In this document: positions 42,715 through 52,297 of the stretch, piece after piece
Position numbering within the stretch: position 1 is the stretch's first letter
How the letters are laid out: each line of letters opens with the position of its first letter
Assembly: GCA_933822405.4 (NCBI GenBank)
Contig: CAKOGP040000001.1
Span: 861,429-925,428, forward strand
Direction: 5' to 3'
DNA: 64,000 nucleotides
From: Cylindrotheca closterium
Taxonomy: Eukaryota > Bacillariophyta > Bacillariophyceae > Bacillariales > Bacillariaceae
Notes under the pieces: generated by a model
What the model saw: the letters and a program-made list of their open reading frames with translations, nothing else
Databases searched by the model: none
Told to the model about the DNA's origin: nothing
Translations under genes and position numbers: made by a program

Positions 42715-43866
42715 ATGTGTTGGCAAGAATGTGTGGAAAACGGTCATACTGTACCAATTACATCTCACAACAGCTGTCAAAAGATGAACATACCAAACGT
42801 ATATAGAAAAGCAGTGGGTGGGTTCATAATCCCACCCCGGTCATTCTTTCAGATGTTCGTCAGTGCCTCACAAGGAGCTTTCGCGCTGATAGATGAAAAA
42901 AGTAGGGAAAAATTTATCAGTTCTCTTGAAAAGGGAACAATCAATGAAAGCGTGATAGCACAGGCCTCTTCTGGTCCAATGCTGATGCTTTCGCTCTTCT
43001 ATGATCTTCAAAATCCTATGTTCAAGAAGCACGATTTCGATGCTACCCAATTCTTGGAGGGTGTTGGGCCAGCACTTGAAAACTACCACAACCTTTCGGG
43101 CGCACTGGAAAACGAGCTACACGACATCTATGCAAAGAAGCAAGATGATGTCGACGGTAGCAACGAGGATAGTGGCGAAGAAAAGGATGCTACAAAAATT
43201 GAGATGAAAGGCTTATCAGAAGAAGAAAAGGATGCTGTCACTTCAACGATAAACATGATACAGAAGCACCTTTCACCAGACCAAAAGATTGCCTCGGCTG
43301 TTTTGGAGCATGACTGGACAGAGGTGGCAAAGAAAGAGCCTGAATCGGTGGCAGGCCAGCTTTCGCGAATGCTGACAGACGAGCTGTTTGGGCACTTTCA
43401 ATTGAGTGCTAAGACAGCGTTTCTGCTACATAGCCGAGCAGGCCAACTCAAATTTGACGAAGGCAGCTGTACAGTCAACAATGTAGCACTATTGAGTGCA
43501 AGGGCGTTCCGATGCAAGGAATTGCCACTAGACGAGTCAAATGATGAAGACCCGGAGTCAAGTGGACCCCGATATGAAATTCTAGATGACTTTCTTAGTG
43601 ACAACGCAGAAGGAGATGAGCAAGAATCAGACGTGGCTGCTCAACTGGAAGTTTTGTACGACGTGACATCTCATTTTTCCATTGACAGAGGAAACGATGC
43701 GTCCGATGACAATGAATCTGAAAAGGGAGATCAACCTACCGAAATGGACACAACCGTTGTGAGCGTTGCGGTACTAGAGGGTTTTTTAAAGGGGGGACCT
43801 GAGGGAGAACTAAGGTGGAAACTTGCACTTCATAGACCGGCGTTCGAGTTCCCAGGAATGCAATAA
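42715..43866 (+). CDS. Unknown protein, 383 aa
   Basis: No family recognised with confidence. The single exon encodes an acidic, mainly helical-looking protein. The first ATG gives an odd Cys-rich start; a second Met begins MNIPNVYRKAVGGFIIPPRS, which looks more natural. Later landmarks are FQMFVSASQGAFALIDEKSR, PMLMLSLFYDLQNPMF, GQLSRMLTDELFGHFQLS and a C-terminal block AQLEVLYDVTSHFS plus VAVLEGFLKGGPEGELRWKL ending in ALHRPAFEFPGMQ. The ordered composition supports a real gene; the middle is Glu/Asp-rich. Confidence 0.65.
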   Translation: MCWQECVENGHTVPITSHNSCQKMNIPNVYRKAVGGFIIPPRSFFQMFVSASQGAFALIDEKSREKFISSLEKGTINESVIAQASSGPMLMLSLFYDLQNPMFKKHDFDATQFLEGVGPALENYHNLSGALENELHDIYAKKQDDVDGSNEDSGEEKDATKIEMKGLSEEEKDAVTSTINMIQKHLSPDQKIASAVLEHDWTEVAKKEPESVAGQLSRMLTDELFGHFQLSAKTAFLLHSRAGQLKFDEGSCTVNNVALLSARAFRCKELPLDESNDEDPESSGPRYEILDDFLSDNAEGDEQESDVAAQLEVLYDVTSHFSIDRGNDASDDNESEKGDQPTEMDTTVVSVAVLEGFLKGGPEGELRWKLALHRPAFEFPGMQ

Positions 43867-43932
43867 TTGCACTATGATAATATTGACGCTTGATTGAATA
43901 CGAATTCACCACAATAGCCTTCTAAATGCTCC

Positions 43933-44547
43933 CTACAAATCAGGCAGACCGCGGCACTGGCGAATTAAATCTCGAACAAGCAAGCCTTCAAAGGAGTGGC
44001 CATCTTCGATTCCAACCCATTCCTTCGTTTCGTCACTTAGGACATACAAAACCTTCCCGCTAATGGGACTTGTATATTCGAACATGTGTTCCATTTCGCT
44101 AATCTCAATACGATAAGATCCATCTTTCGGGCCCAAGTCAATCGTCATGATCTCTCCTATATCACCATCCACCCGTGTCACGATGAATGTATCATTTTGT
44201 GCCTTCATCGGTTCCAAAGCCTTCTGAAGCTTTGTCAGCAACGCACTTGCTTCGTGACAGAAGGCCAAAGTATCTGTCATCGGCACATGCTTCAGCGGAT
44301 TCTCTGCTGGTTGACCCTCCGATTTTTCTTCGTTCTCTGTCTGCCGAGCACGTCTGCGACGTCGAACTGGCATCCATACTGGATCTGTGGAATGAAAGGA
44401 TCGAACTGCCATCATCGTGGAGGCAGTAGGCATATTTGTCCAAGTAGAGGCTGCGGTCATTGTTGGATATGCCGAAGTCAAATGGGAAAGAGGATTTGTT
44501 CTGGTCACTCTGGCAGCCAGCCTTTGTACTCGTAGAAAGGAGCTCAT
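43933..44547 (-). CDS. Frataxin-like mitochondrial protein
   Basis: Frataxin assists mitochondrial iron-sulfur cluster assembly. From the ATG at 44547 the protein is 204 aa. The start MSSFLRVQRLAARVTRTNPL is an Arg-rich, acid-free mitochondrial targeting sequence. The C-terminal 120 residues follow the frataxin layout: a helix (TLAFCHEASALLTKLQKAL), then strands GDIGEIMTIDLG, DGSYRIEISEME, FEYTSPISGKVLYV, EWVGIEDGHSFEGLL and a final helix. The SPxSG loop and W-x4-DGxSxxxLL end are the strongest matches. The first helix has fewer acidic residues than classical frataxin, so iron handling may differ. It could also be a distant paralogue with the same fold. Confidence 0.6.
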   Translation of the reverse strand: MSSFLRVQRLAARVTRTNPLSHLTSAYPTMTAASTWTNMPTASTMMAVRSFHSTDPVWMPVRRRRRARQTENEEKSEGQPAENPLKHVPMTDTLAFCHEASALLTKLQKALEPMKAQNDTFIVTRVDGDIGEIMTIDLGPKDGSYRIEISEMEHMFEYTSPISGKVLYVLSDETKEWVGIEDGHSFEGLLVRDLIRQCRGLPDL

Positions 44548-44799
44548 CGTGAGATGACACCGGTGAGAATGATTGTGATGCGATGATTTCGCTGTTTTGT
44601 TGATGACATTCACACCACGATTAGTTGGAGATTCGGAGAAAGGAAGGCGCGGTATTTTCTCGAGCTATATCCGGGTGCTGTTTTCAAAATTGCGAGTTTG
44701 CCGATCAATAATTTTTGAATCGACACAAAATCAGTTGAGTTTCCACCCAACCGAAAAGAGGTCATCTCAATTGCAATCACAAGATATTTGGAAACTCTC

Positions 44800-46203
44800 A
44801 TGACGGAAGAATCTCCTCCACTGCACCCCAAATCACAGCGAAGCTCGAATCCCTTCTCAGAATCTTGCCGCAACAATTTTCCCTCTCTTGAAAATGCCTT
44901 CGTACTTCCGACCAAAGGTAGCAGTGGTGGTGGCGGTGGTTCGTCGTCAGATGACTTTCAATCGGTCTGCTCCCAAGGGTCGTCTTTCTTGAATATGTCA
45001 ATTGGGGCTATGGCTGCCTTGGCAGATCATATGCGTCATGTGGCGAAATATGGAATCGATGGTGAAAAGACATCTGAGCTGACGACGTCGGACGACACAG
45101 AAAACAATGAGGCGGATACTTCGAGAAATCTATCGGATGAAAAATGGAACTATCTTATGGACCACTCGAATGTGAATACTGATGGTTCCTTCGCAGCCAT
45201 CTTCGAGAACGCAACTGGGGTCGATATATCCTTTGCAGCAACTGATACAAGCTGTGACTACTTTAATACCAGTCGAGTAAAGGACCTTGCAACTCCCGAA
45301 CGAGCCAGAGACATACAGGGCATAGTGTCAACAAGAGAAGACGAGTACTATTTTGGTGAAGAGGATGAAGAGGATGACGATGACGAGGAAGGTAATCGTT
45401 CGTCACCATTCGACCAAGGCCAAGAAGAAGACTGCATCGAAGGACTTAGCAGAACTCTCAGTTTTGAATCACTCAACAACGTCAACATATCGTACATCAG
45501 TAACGCCGGATCGGAATTTCTGCGAAGGAATAACCCAGAAGACTCCTTTCAGGAACCTGAAGATGCCTTCAACTTTTTGAATATTGCCTCTCCAGGGTCT
45601 CGATTCCATGACTCATCCTTTTCCTCATCTCCAAAGAAAAAACCTCTTGCCTCCCGCGATACAACTCCAAACTTTCCAAGCTTCTCGTCCCGTTCCAACC
45701 AGAAGAGGTACCTACCCCCACGCAGACCACAATATTCTACTTGGGACAAAGAGAATGCCACAGTGAATCGAAGCTTTGGTAAAAAGAACAACAAGATAGT
45801 AACAAAGGCAAATTCTCCTCCGAAGCCCTTGGAGAAGAACCGGCCCCGTGACTTCGTGAAGGTGATTAGCGGTGGAGGTGACGACGAAGACGACCCAAGT
45901 CCCATTTCTTTGGCTCAGACAACGCCCTCGCCAGAAAACGAAAAGTTGGAATCCTTGCTTACCGGGCGCCGAAAGTATAGAACAGTGGTACCCCGTCGAG
46001 TCTTCCTTGACTCCCCGCAGGAATTTCCGGAGGAACAAGACAGTTTCTCTGCCTTTCTGCCGGACGAAGAGGAAGAAGACAACAGCAACCATGGCGATTA
46101 CGATGTAGAAGAAGAATTTGACCACTTTGAAGACGGCGAGGAAGGGGTCATATTTTCACCAGTCCAAGCGCTCACAGAATCTTTCGAAGCTTTTTTTGGT
46201 TAA
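44800..46203 (+). CDS. Unknown acidic disordered protein, 467 aa
   Basis: No domain recognised. The true start is most likely the ATG at 44800 (MTEESPPLHPKSQRSS), since the in-frame extension begins at a non-ATG codon. The chain is Ser, Asp and Glu-rich with Phe-containing short blocks, for example SSFLNMSIGAMAALADHMRH near residue 70 and FIN-like segments. Acidic runs (EEDEEDDDDEEGN) and a basic mid-region (PPRRPQYSTWDKENATVNRS) alternate. It ends in VQALTESFEAFFG. It is head-to-head with the frataxin-like gene, with start codons about 250 bp apart, so promoters are shared or adjacent. Confidence 0.65.
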   Translation: MTEESPPLHPKSQRSSNPFSESCRNNFPSLENAFVLPTKGSSGGGGGSSSDDFQSVCSQGSSFLNMSIGAMAALADHMRHVAKYGIDGEKTSELTTSDDTENNEADTSRNLSDEKWNYLMDHSNVNTDGSFAAIFENATGVDISFAATDTSCDYFNTSRVKDLATPERARDIQGIVSTREDEYYFGEEDEEDDDDEEGNRSSPFDQGQEEDCIEGLSRTLSFESLNNVNISYISNAGSEFLRRNNPEDSFQEPEDAFNFLNIASPGSRFHDSSFSSSPKKKPLASRDTTPNFPSFSSRSNQKRYLPPRRPQYSTWDKENATVNRSFGKKNNKIVTKANSPPKPLEKNRPRDFVKVISGGGDDEDDPSPISLAQTTPSPENEKLESLLTGRRKYRTVVPRRVFLDSPQEFPEEQDSFSAFLPDEEEEDNSNHGDYDVEEEFDHFEDGEEGVIFSPVQALTESFEAFFG

Positions 46204-46470
46204 AGCAAAAATTTGCGTTTGTTGAATGAAAGAAGGCGGGTCAAAACAAAACATCCTCGTCTAGTACAAGTTATAGATTTATTGCTACATAATATAAAGT
46301 ATATTTGGAAATAGATCTACTATGCTGAGATAATATTCAGACCTTGCATATACTATCCATGTACAGTAACGACTTCAAATTGCGTCTACGTTGTTTTTTA
46401 AAAACTTATCCATGACTTTTTCCCACAAATCCAAATATCCCAATGTCATCAATGCAAATTCCGGAACAGC

Positions 46471-47459
46471 TTAGTTTCCACTGGGCTTTGAAACCTCCTC
46501 GAAATCCTCTTTATGGGTATACTTCTTAATCAATTCTTCCATCTTTCCAACGCCTGCAGTGACAATAGCCTTGGGAGAAGAAATAGTGTTCGTTTTAACG
46601 TCGTATCCTTCGACAATGGCAGTGTCAGTGGTGCGGAGAAGAACCAGTTGACCTCTTCCGTTGGCAGCAAATCCTCGAATTGTTCCGGGGTCGACTACAA
46701 ATCCATTTCCGCTCGATATGCGCTTTGCCTTTGCTGGCTTTCCATCAATGGTTTGGGTGTAGGTACCATCTCCTTCAATGACATAGTAGAATTCGACACC
46801 AGTTGCGCTTGTGGGGTTCAATTCAGCTCCAAATGGAAGAGTCAACAAGGCAACGTGAAGATTGGGTGTCAATGCCCAGTCTGGTGACAACAATTCCTTC
46901 AGAATACCAGCATTGTCTTCCTTTTCCGAACCTGGCATTGGGGTTCCATCCAACTCTTGAAGTGCGGTGGGGTCACGGTATTGGTTTTGAGGACTACCAG
47001 GCTTATCATTGGGAGTATCGTATAACCAAGCATAAAGAGCCAATCGCAACTTGTCCGTGACTCGTGTGCGGTACAATGTGTGTGAAAGCCCAATTCCAAA
47101 CACTTTTGCAAAACGACAAAAAAGGATTCGTTAGTCATTTGTATGAGAACACAAAACTTCAACTAGCGCACGAACTTCACAAGAAACCTACCCATTCCGT
47201 AAAAAAAGTAGGGCGTGAGAGCACCACCACCTCTATTGGCTGGGGTGATTGCTTGCACTGGAACTGCAACCTTATCACCACCAGCGGGAAAGACCACACC
47301 GTGGGCAAAGGAAGCGGTAGCCACGAGGTAAGGCAACATGGTATTCTCAAAGGTATCAATTACTTTGGCAGCAGTGTCTCCGTCCAACAGTGAATTGGCT
47401 GTGCTCTCTACGCTTCCTAAGACACTGGAAGCGAAATCGTCAATGGCGGATGGTGGCAT
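46471..47459 (-). CDS. Cupin-domain protein, two exons
   Basis: Exons are 47459-47192 and 47102-46471 (299 aa); the 89-bp intron (GTAGGT donor, AAAAG acceptor) splits a Val codon. The C-terminal half is a cupin beta-barrel: HVALLTLPFGAELNPTSATG, VEFYYVIEGDGTYTQTIDGK, ISSGNGFVVDPGTIRGFAANG and GQLVLLRTTD. The usual metal-binding His pairs are only partly present, so enzyme activity is uncertain. The N-terminal half has a helical segment (FASSVLGSVESTANSL), then YLVATASFAHGVVFPAGG and GMVFGIGLSHTLYRT, which I do not recognise. There is no clear signal peptide. Two ACGTCA elements lie 100-150 bp upstream. Confidence 0.75.
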
Positions 47460-47680
47460 TCTCTAAATGAGACTTGCTGAGATTCACGACAACTTTGCAG
47501 AATCGTTTTGTGCCATGGACATCTTCAAAAACCGTTCGACTTCCCCACGAAAATAAATTCTGATTACGTCACAACGCAGTTTGGTACCACGCCTACGGCG
47601 CCTACGTCACCAAGCCCAACTTCTCAACGGTCAGTAAGTCGTCCAAAAGGTATCCTATTTTGAATTTGATATCACTCTAC

Positions 47681-49540
47681 TTAGTCCTCCTCAGGCATGT
47701 CCAACAAGGTAATCTCTGTCTTTCGAGGCTTTACAAATCGATATTGTTGGCGATCTCCCTTGGCTGATAGTGGATGTCGTTTTTGGGTCTGTTGAAACTT
47801 AATATAGACTTCATCAGTATCCCGAATCATGTCAGGCCACAATCGTTGGGGAGATTCACCGGGCATTTGCAGCAGCTGGAGTGTCGAAGCCGCGTCCGCT
47901 TGGTTCTGGATAGCAGGATTGGCATGGAATTTTAATGTGGCTAGTTCCCAGGCGGATGTCGAGAATGGGTTGGAGTGTTCTGGATCTGCCACATCCGGTG
48001 TGTATTGGCCAGATGTAATCACATCCGATTCGCTGTCCAGCAGTTGATGGGCGCTCGGATAGCGTTGCAATATTTGCCTGGCTAGTGCCATTAGTGGGAC
48101 ACCTGTGTAGGGAGGAGCATGCAAGGCAACAGTGAAGATTTGTTTGATGAAAGCAGCAATGCGGACTGTGGAGTACTCTCGCCTCTTGATAAAGGCAGAT
48201 GTGAGACATTTTATCATTCGTTCTGTGTTGGGCCGACTGTTTTCTTCTGTTCCAAGTCTTGCCAATTGTCTATAGAGTGGCGTAATGTATTCCTTTTGAT
48301 CAATTTGCATTTCTCTTCCTGGACCTTGCAACGCCTGGAAGGCTGTCAATGCGCAATTCAATGATGCCTCCAAGGGCATGTTATCAATATCAGCCAGCAG
48401 CTGCTTCAATACGTCCAACAGATCCACTACCGTGTCCATGTTGATTAAGTGCACAAACTTTGCAAGTCCCTCTAATGCCACGGGCAACAAATCTTTCTTG
48501 GTCTTAGAATCTGGGCTCTTTAGGATACGAAAATAGGTCAAAATGACCGACTGCAAGGTCTCCGATTGGCATCGCGCCAAGACGATCTTGTCCACACTTC
48601 CGGATCCCTCCTTCAATTCATCTTCAATTTCAGCCAGTTCCTTATCTCGTTTTCGTTTCTTTTTGTTGGCTTGCGATGCCAATTTGGCGGCTTGGGCTTC
48701 GTCCACGTGGACTCGCAATGGCAGTCGGCTAAAGGTTCTTACAACATTCGGTCGTAAGACCCCCTTGTACTCCTTAATTAGCTTTGCTACCAGTCGAGCT
48801 GCTTCCATGGAAACTTCGCCTTGAGCATCCTTTTGAAATACGTACGCCACTGCTTGGCAACATTCATCGCTCACTTTTTCGCAGGACCGATTGTTCATTT
48901 GACGAACCACAATGGTTAGAAGGTTCGATCGAAAGTTGAAGTGATAGGCAGTTTTCAGTAGTTCGCAAAGACTCAGCATGCATGTCAGAGCCAAACGAGA
49001 TGGTTCATCTTGACCTCGTTCCCATTGCTTCTCCAAAAGTTGTAGATAATGTTGATAGTAGGTCAAGACGGCACGTTCATAGTCCCAAAGCTGTTTCGTT
49101 TCCTTGCTCAGATTGCCGGCTCGTTCCGCATCTGTCGGTAATCGAATTCTGTAAGATGGCAGCACGTCCTTAAAGATAGCCAGTAGCGACATGACCCCCA
49201 ATGTCGCAATGTAATCGTCGCCTCCATTTTTGTGAGGTCTGGCAAGATCCAACAGATTTTCCACCTTGGATGGCACTCGTACAGTAGTTGTTGTATCATC
49301 ACCTTTTCCTACATCTGTGGCAGTTTCCCGCTCCTTTTTGAACCCCTTGGTGGGATCTTCCAATATGGTTTCACTCAATTCGGCAATCATGGCACACTTT
49401 TGTTCACTTGATAGACTGGCGAGCTTGGAGGGCGGTGGGGGCTCATCCGCTTGACTCCCTTCTGCTGCTGATGGATCATGAGAAGCTTCTTTTTGGATTC
49501 GGTTCTTTTTGGGCCGTTTGTTCTGTCGACGATCCTTCAT
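47681..49540 (-). CDS. Nucleolar complex protein 3 (NOC3) homologue
   Basis: NOC3 is a HEAT-repeat-like nucleolar protein needed for 60S ribosome pre-assembly and transport, and in yeast also for replication initiation. The intronless gene encodes 619 aa, shorter than many NOC3 proteins. A basic N-terminus (MKDRRQNKRPKKNR) precedes family stretches: GVMSLLAIFKDVLPSYRIRLP, LSKETKQLWDYERAVLTYYQ, FRSNLLTIVVRQMNN, RTFSRLPLRVHVDEAQAAKL, ANKKKRKRDKELAEIEDELK, ILTYFRILKSPDSKTKKDLL and FVHLINMDTVVDLLDVLK. The C-terminus contains a CBF-type region. No break is visible. Confidence 0.9.
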   Translation of the reverse strand: MKDRRQNKRPKKNRIQKEASHDPSAAEGSQADEPPPPSKLASLSSEQKCAMIAELSETILEDPTKGFKKERETATDVGKGDDTTTTVRVPSKVENLLDLARPHKNGGDDYIATLGVMSLLAIFKDVLPSYRIRLPTDAERAGNLSKETKQLWDYERAVLTYYQHYLQLLEKQWERGQDEPSRLALTCMLSLCELLKTAYHFNFRSNLLTIVVRQMNNRSCEKVSDECCQAVAYVFQKDAQGEVSMEAARLVAKLIKEYKGVLRPNVVRTFSRLPLRVHVDEAQAAKLASQANKKKRKRDKELAEIEDELKEGSGSVDKIVLARCQSETLQSVILTYFRILKSPDSKTKKDLLPVALEGLAKFVHLINMDTVVDLLDVLKQLLADIDNMPLEASLNCALTAFQALQGPGREMQIDQKEYITPLYRQLARLGTEENSRPNTERMIKCLTSAFIKRREYSTVRIAAFIKQIFTVALHAPPYTGVPLMALARQILQRYPSAHQLLDSESDVITSGQYTPDVADPEHSNPFSTSAWELATLKFHANPAIQNQADAASTLQLLQMPGESPQRLWPDMIRDTDEVYIKFQQTQKRHPLSAKGDRQQYRFVKPRKTEITLLDMPEED

Positions 49541-50036
49541 GGTCGTTCTGTTGTTGATGTGTTTGTTGTGTGAAAGAAAACTGTTTTAGATTTTGTTGGC
49601 TTTCAGATGATATGACGGGCGACGGAAGGGCGGTAGTGCCAAATTTGCATCCAGCCTATCGGTACCGCTACTCCACTATCGAACCTGACGTCTTGAATTT
49701 AGATGATTTGCAAGCTAAGAACCCTGCTCACTATTTTGGAAACAGTTTATTAGTGTATGAGTTCTTCTCTTGTTACTTTGTGCTGTGCTGTGCTGTAACG
49801 TAACACACATTCCTCGTGCCTGTATTCGGAGGATGGATCATGTTGAGGAGTTCTTAGCTACGTAGCATCAGGACAGCAAAAATATAACAAAAACGAAAGA
49901 AGCTGCCCTACTGTATTTTCTCTCTACAGTTGGTCCTATTATATTATGAATCTATTGAAACAACGTGTTCAAAGCCGGTTCATCACGAACTTGACTTTTC
50001 TCCGAATAAAACAGTTTGAATGACAAACTCACTCCT
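49541..50036. other. Intergenic, 5' of NOC3 and 3' of the Rab gene
   Basis: The side near 49541 should hold the NOC3 promoter; a TGACGT element lies about 146 bp upstream of its ATG (49686-49691). A 77-codon plus-strand frame here has no supporting features. The side near 50037 likely holds the Rab 3' UTR. Confidence 0.45.
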
Positions 50037-50914
50037 CTAGCAACAGTTGTTTGTTGTTTGCTGAGGAGCTGCAATTGGGAATGCTTCGCGCTCAGGTTGT
50101 GGAGGATTCTTTGGAAGCTTCTTGGCAATTTCAACAAAGAGAGCCTTGACATTGTTAGCATTCTTGGCCGATGTCTCCAAGTGCAAAATTCCATTCTCTT
50201 CCGCGTATGCGTTAGCTTCTTCAAATTCGACCTTGCGTCTAGATTCCAAATCTGCCTTGTTACCAGCCAATGCAATAACTACATTTGGGTCTCCCCGGCG
50301 TTGCAATTCCTTTACCCAGGACTTGGCCCCATTGAACGAGTCGGGATTGGTAATATCATACACGATAACTGCGGCAGACGCTCCTCGGTAATACATGGGT
50401 GCCAAGGATCTGTATCGTTCTTGTCCGGCTGTATCCCAGATTTCAAATTTGACTGTGGATTCATCAAGTTGTACCGTCTGGGTCAAAAAGGCAGCTGTGA
50501 AACGGCGATTTCGTTAAAAAAGAAAACAAAAGAAAAAAGTGTCAGTTGAATGATGATTGTTAATCTTGTAAAACGACACTTGTCAAGACAAATAAGGCAA
50601 TAGCAGATTCCCCATCCCCACAGGACTCATAAACTACTTTTACATGTTGCATGGAATAAGAACCAGACTTTGACGTCTTGGTTTAAATGGTCCAATTTCC
50701 AGACATGTCACCGGAATTGAATTCTGGTTTCGTAGAAATCCTGTAGAACCAGTAGGGAATCCAATCAGCGATGTCACCAAGGAAACACACCTCCAATAGT
50801 AGGTTCTTGGAACTCAAAGAACTCATCTCTGACAAATCGAACTACCAAACATGATTTTCCAACAGCAGTATCTCCTAGGAGTACCAATTTGAAGTGATGA
50901 ACGCGTTGGGCCAT
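50037..50914 (-). CDS. Rab5-type small GTPase, two exons
   Basis: Rab5 GTPases control early endosome fusion. Exons are 50914-50791 and 50494-50037 (193 aa). The intron is 296 bp, longer than most in this window, GTGTGT to CACAG. Motifs are GDTAVGKS (P loop), PTIGAAFLTQ spanning the junction (switch I, Rab5 signature), [21 protein letters not shown] (switch II, Rab5 signature), GNKADL and ETSAK. The end TTNNCC is a double-Cys prenylation site. The splice junction exactly restores the Rab5 effector-loop sequence, which confirms the model. Confidence 0.95.
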
Positions 50915-51159
50915 TGTATTTGTATCGATCACGGTCTGCAAGCGAAATGAGCTCTCCCAGAATCGAAACGAACATTCAACATGATTCAGAACAGTTGACA
51001 AGACTCGACTCCATTATTTGACTTGTGAGAATCTTGCTCTCGACCACCCTCCACCCTTATAAAATCCCCCATATAAATATATTCAATCCCCCAAATAAAA
51101 AGAACAAAACTCAAAAATGAAAATGCAACTCATCCAACACAATCTCTTGATGAGCCACA

Positions 51160-51900
51160 ATGCTCTTTCATCGAAAGCACGACAAGAGAATTCGAAGACA
51201 AGATGATATGACAAGTGGGAATACAATGTTCAAGATTTCATTGTCTCTGAATGTTCTACTGATGCTGTATTTCTTTTTCAGCCCCTCGAAAGACGGCGGC
51301 ATTGGTACCACGACTTACAATTCTGTGGATCAAACGATTGGCAAAGCAATGGTCTGGCACGGAGGGCATCCCAATGAAGCTCGGGCTGGATCTTGTTGGT
51401 GCGGTAAAGACGATGGGTATTGCATGTGCACACCAAATGTCGCCATTGATTTGATCATTCGGTCAGGTGACAATCATGTGTGGTTAGTCCGACGCAAAGA
51501 CACCGATCAATTGGCAATCATGGGAGGCTTTGTGGATGTCAATGAAACAGCTGAACATGCTGTGAAAAGAGAGCTCATGGAAGAAATGGGCGTTGATCTC
51601 AAGGAACCACCCAAGCTATTTGGAGTCTATTCGGATCCGAGACGTGACAATCGAAGAAGGAACATATCTTTGGTGTACGCTGTCTACTTGCACGAAGAAA
51701 TACATCCGAAAGCAGGCGATGATGCGAAAGAAGTCAAGAAGTTATCACTGGACGACGTTGAAAAGCATGAGTTCTTTTCCGATCACAAAACAATTCTGCT
51801 AGATTATAGAAGGTTCATACGACAGCAATCGCCGATTCTTGACACTACAGGCGACTTTGCGGCTGATATTACTCGGTCTACATGTGTAGCAAACTCATAA
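51160..51900 (+). CDS. Nudix hydrolase with N-terminal membrane anchor
   Basis: Nudix enzymes cleave nucleoside diphosphates linked to another group. The single exon encodes 246 aa. A basic N-terminus is followed by a hydrophobic segment (MFKISLSLNVLLMLYFFFS, about residues 23-41), a probable signal anchor. A Cys-rich stretch CWCGKDDGYCMC precedes the Nudix domain. The Nudix box GGFVDVNETAEHAVKRELMEEMGV is complete, with the REXXEE metal-binding residues. The substrate is not clear; upstream Cys residues may bind metal, but this is a guess. Confidence 0.9.
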   Translation: MLFHRKHDKRIRRQDDMTSGNTMFKISLSLNVLLMLYFFFSPSKDGGIGTTTYNSVDQTIGKAMVWHGGHPNEARAGSCWCGKDDGYCMCTPNVAIDLIIRSGDNHVWLVRRKDTDQLAIMGGFVDVNETAEHAVKRELMEEMGVDLKEPPKLFGVYSDPRRDNRRRNISLVYAVYLHEEIHPKAGDDAKEVKKLSLDDVEKHEFFSDHKTILLDYRRFIRQQSPILDTTGDFAADITRSTCVANS

Positions 51901-52297
51901 ATAATGTCCAATAAATAGAGGAGTGCTCTCGCTCCATTTGTTTTGGTTACATTATTTGCTTGGGGCTTGTATTACAATCAACTAAAAATCTTGCGACTCC
52001 GTAATCGTTTCGACCAATGCAAGGATAGGTCTTCTATTACTAAACCTATGAATGGTATCTATATGGTATCTTCCAAGATTGGACAAGTGCACTTGTACCT
52101 CAACCGCCTGCTACCGATTCCTCAGTGAAATGGCAAACCATATGCGGACGCCGCATAGGCGCCGGCTATTTTTTTTCCACAAAGTCAAGCGTCTGCATGT
52201 CTTCCAACCAACCTCACCGCATTGATTTGAACTCTTTGTATCCGACTTCAATTCCTCCACCGACAAGCATCATTCATTATCATTCTAACTTCCATCC
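51901..52297. other. Intergenic
   Basis: No gene seen. A GC-rich imperfect palindrome (GCGGACGCCGCATAGGCGCC) is at about 52143-52162, followed by a T8 run. The promoter of the SWI3-like gene should be near 52200-52290. Confidence 0.4.

Noticed and set aside
49570..49803. 77-codon frame upstream of NOC3
   Set aside because: No homology and it occupies the expected NOC3 promoter.
50495..50790. Possible snoRNA inside the long Rab intron
   Set aside because: No convincing C and D box pair or H/ACA structure; the intron is simply longer than the others.
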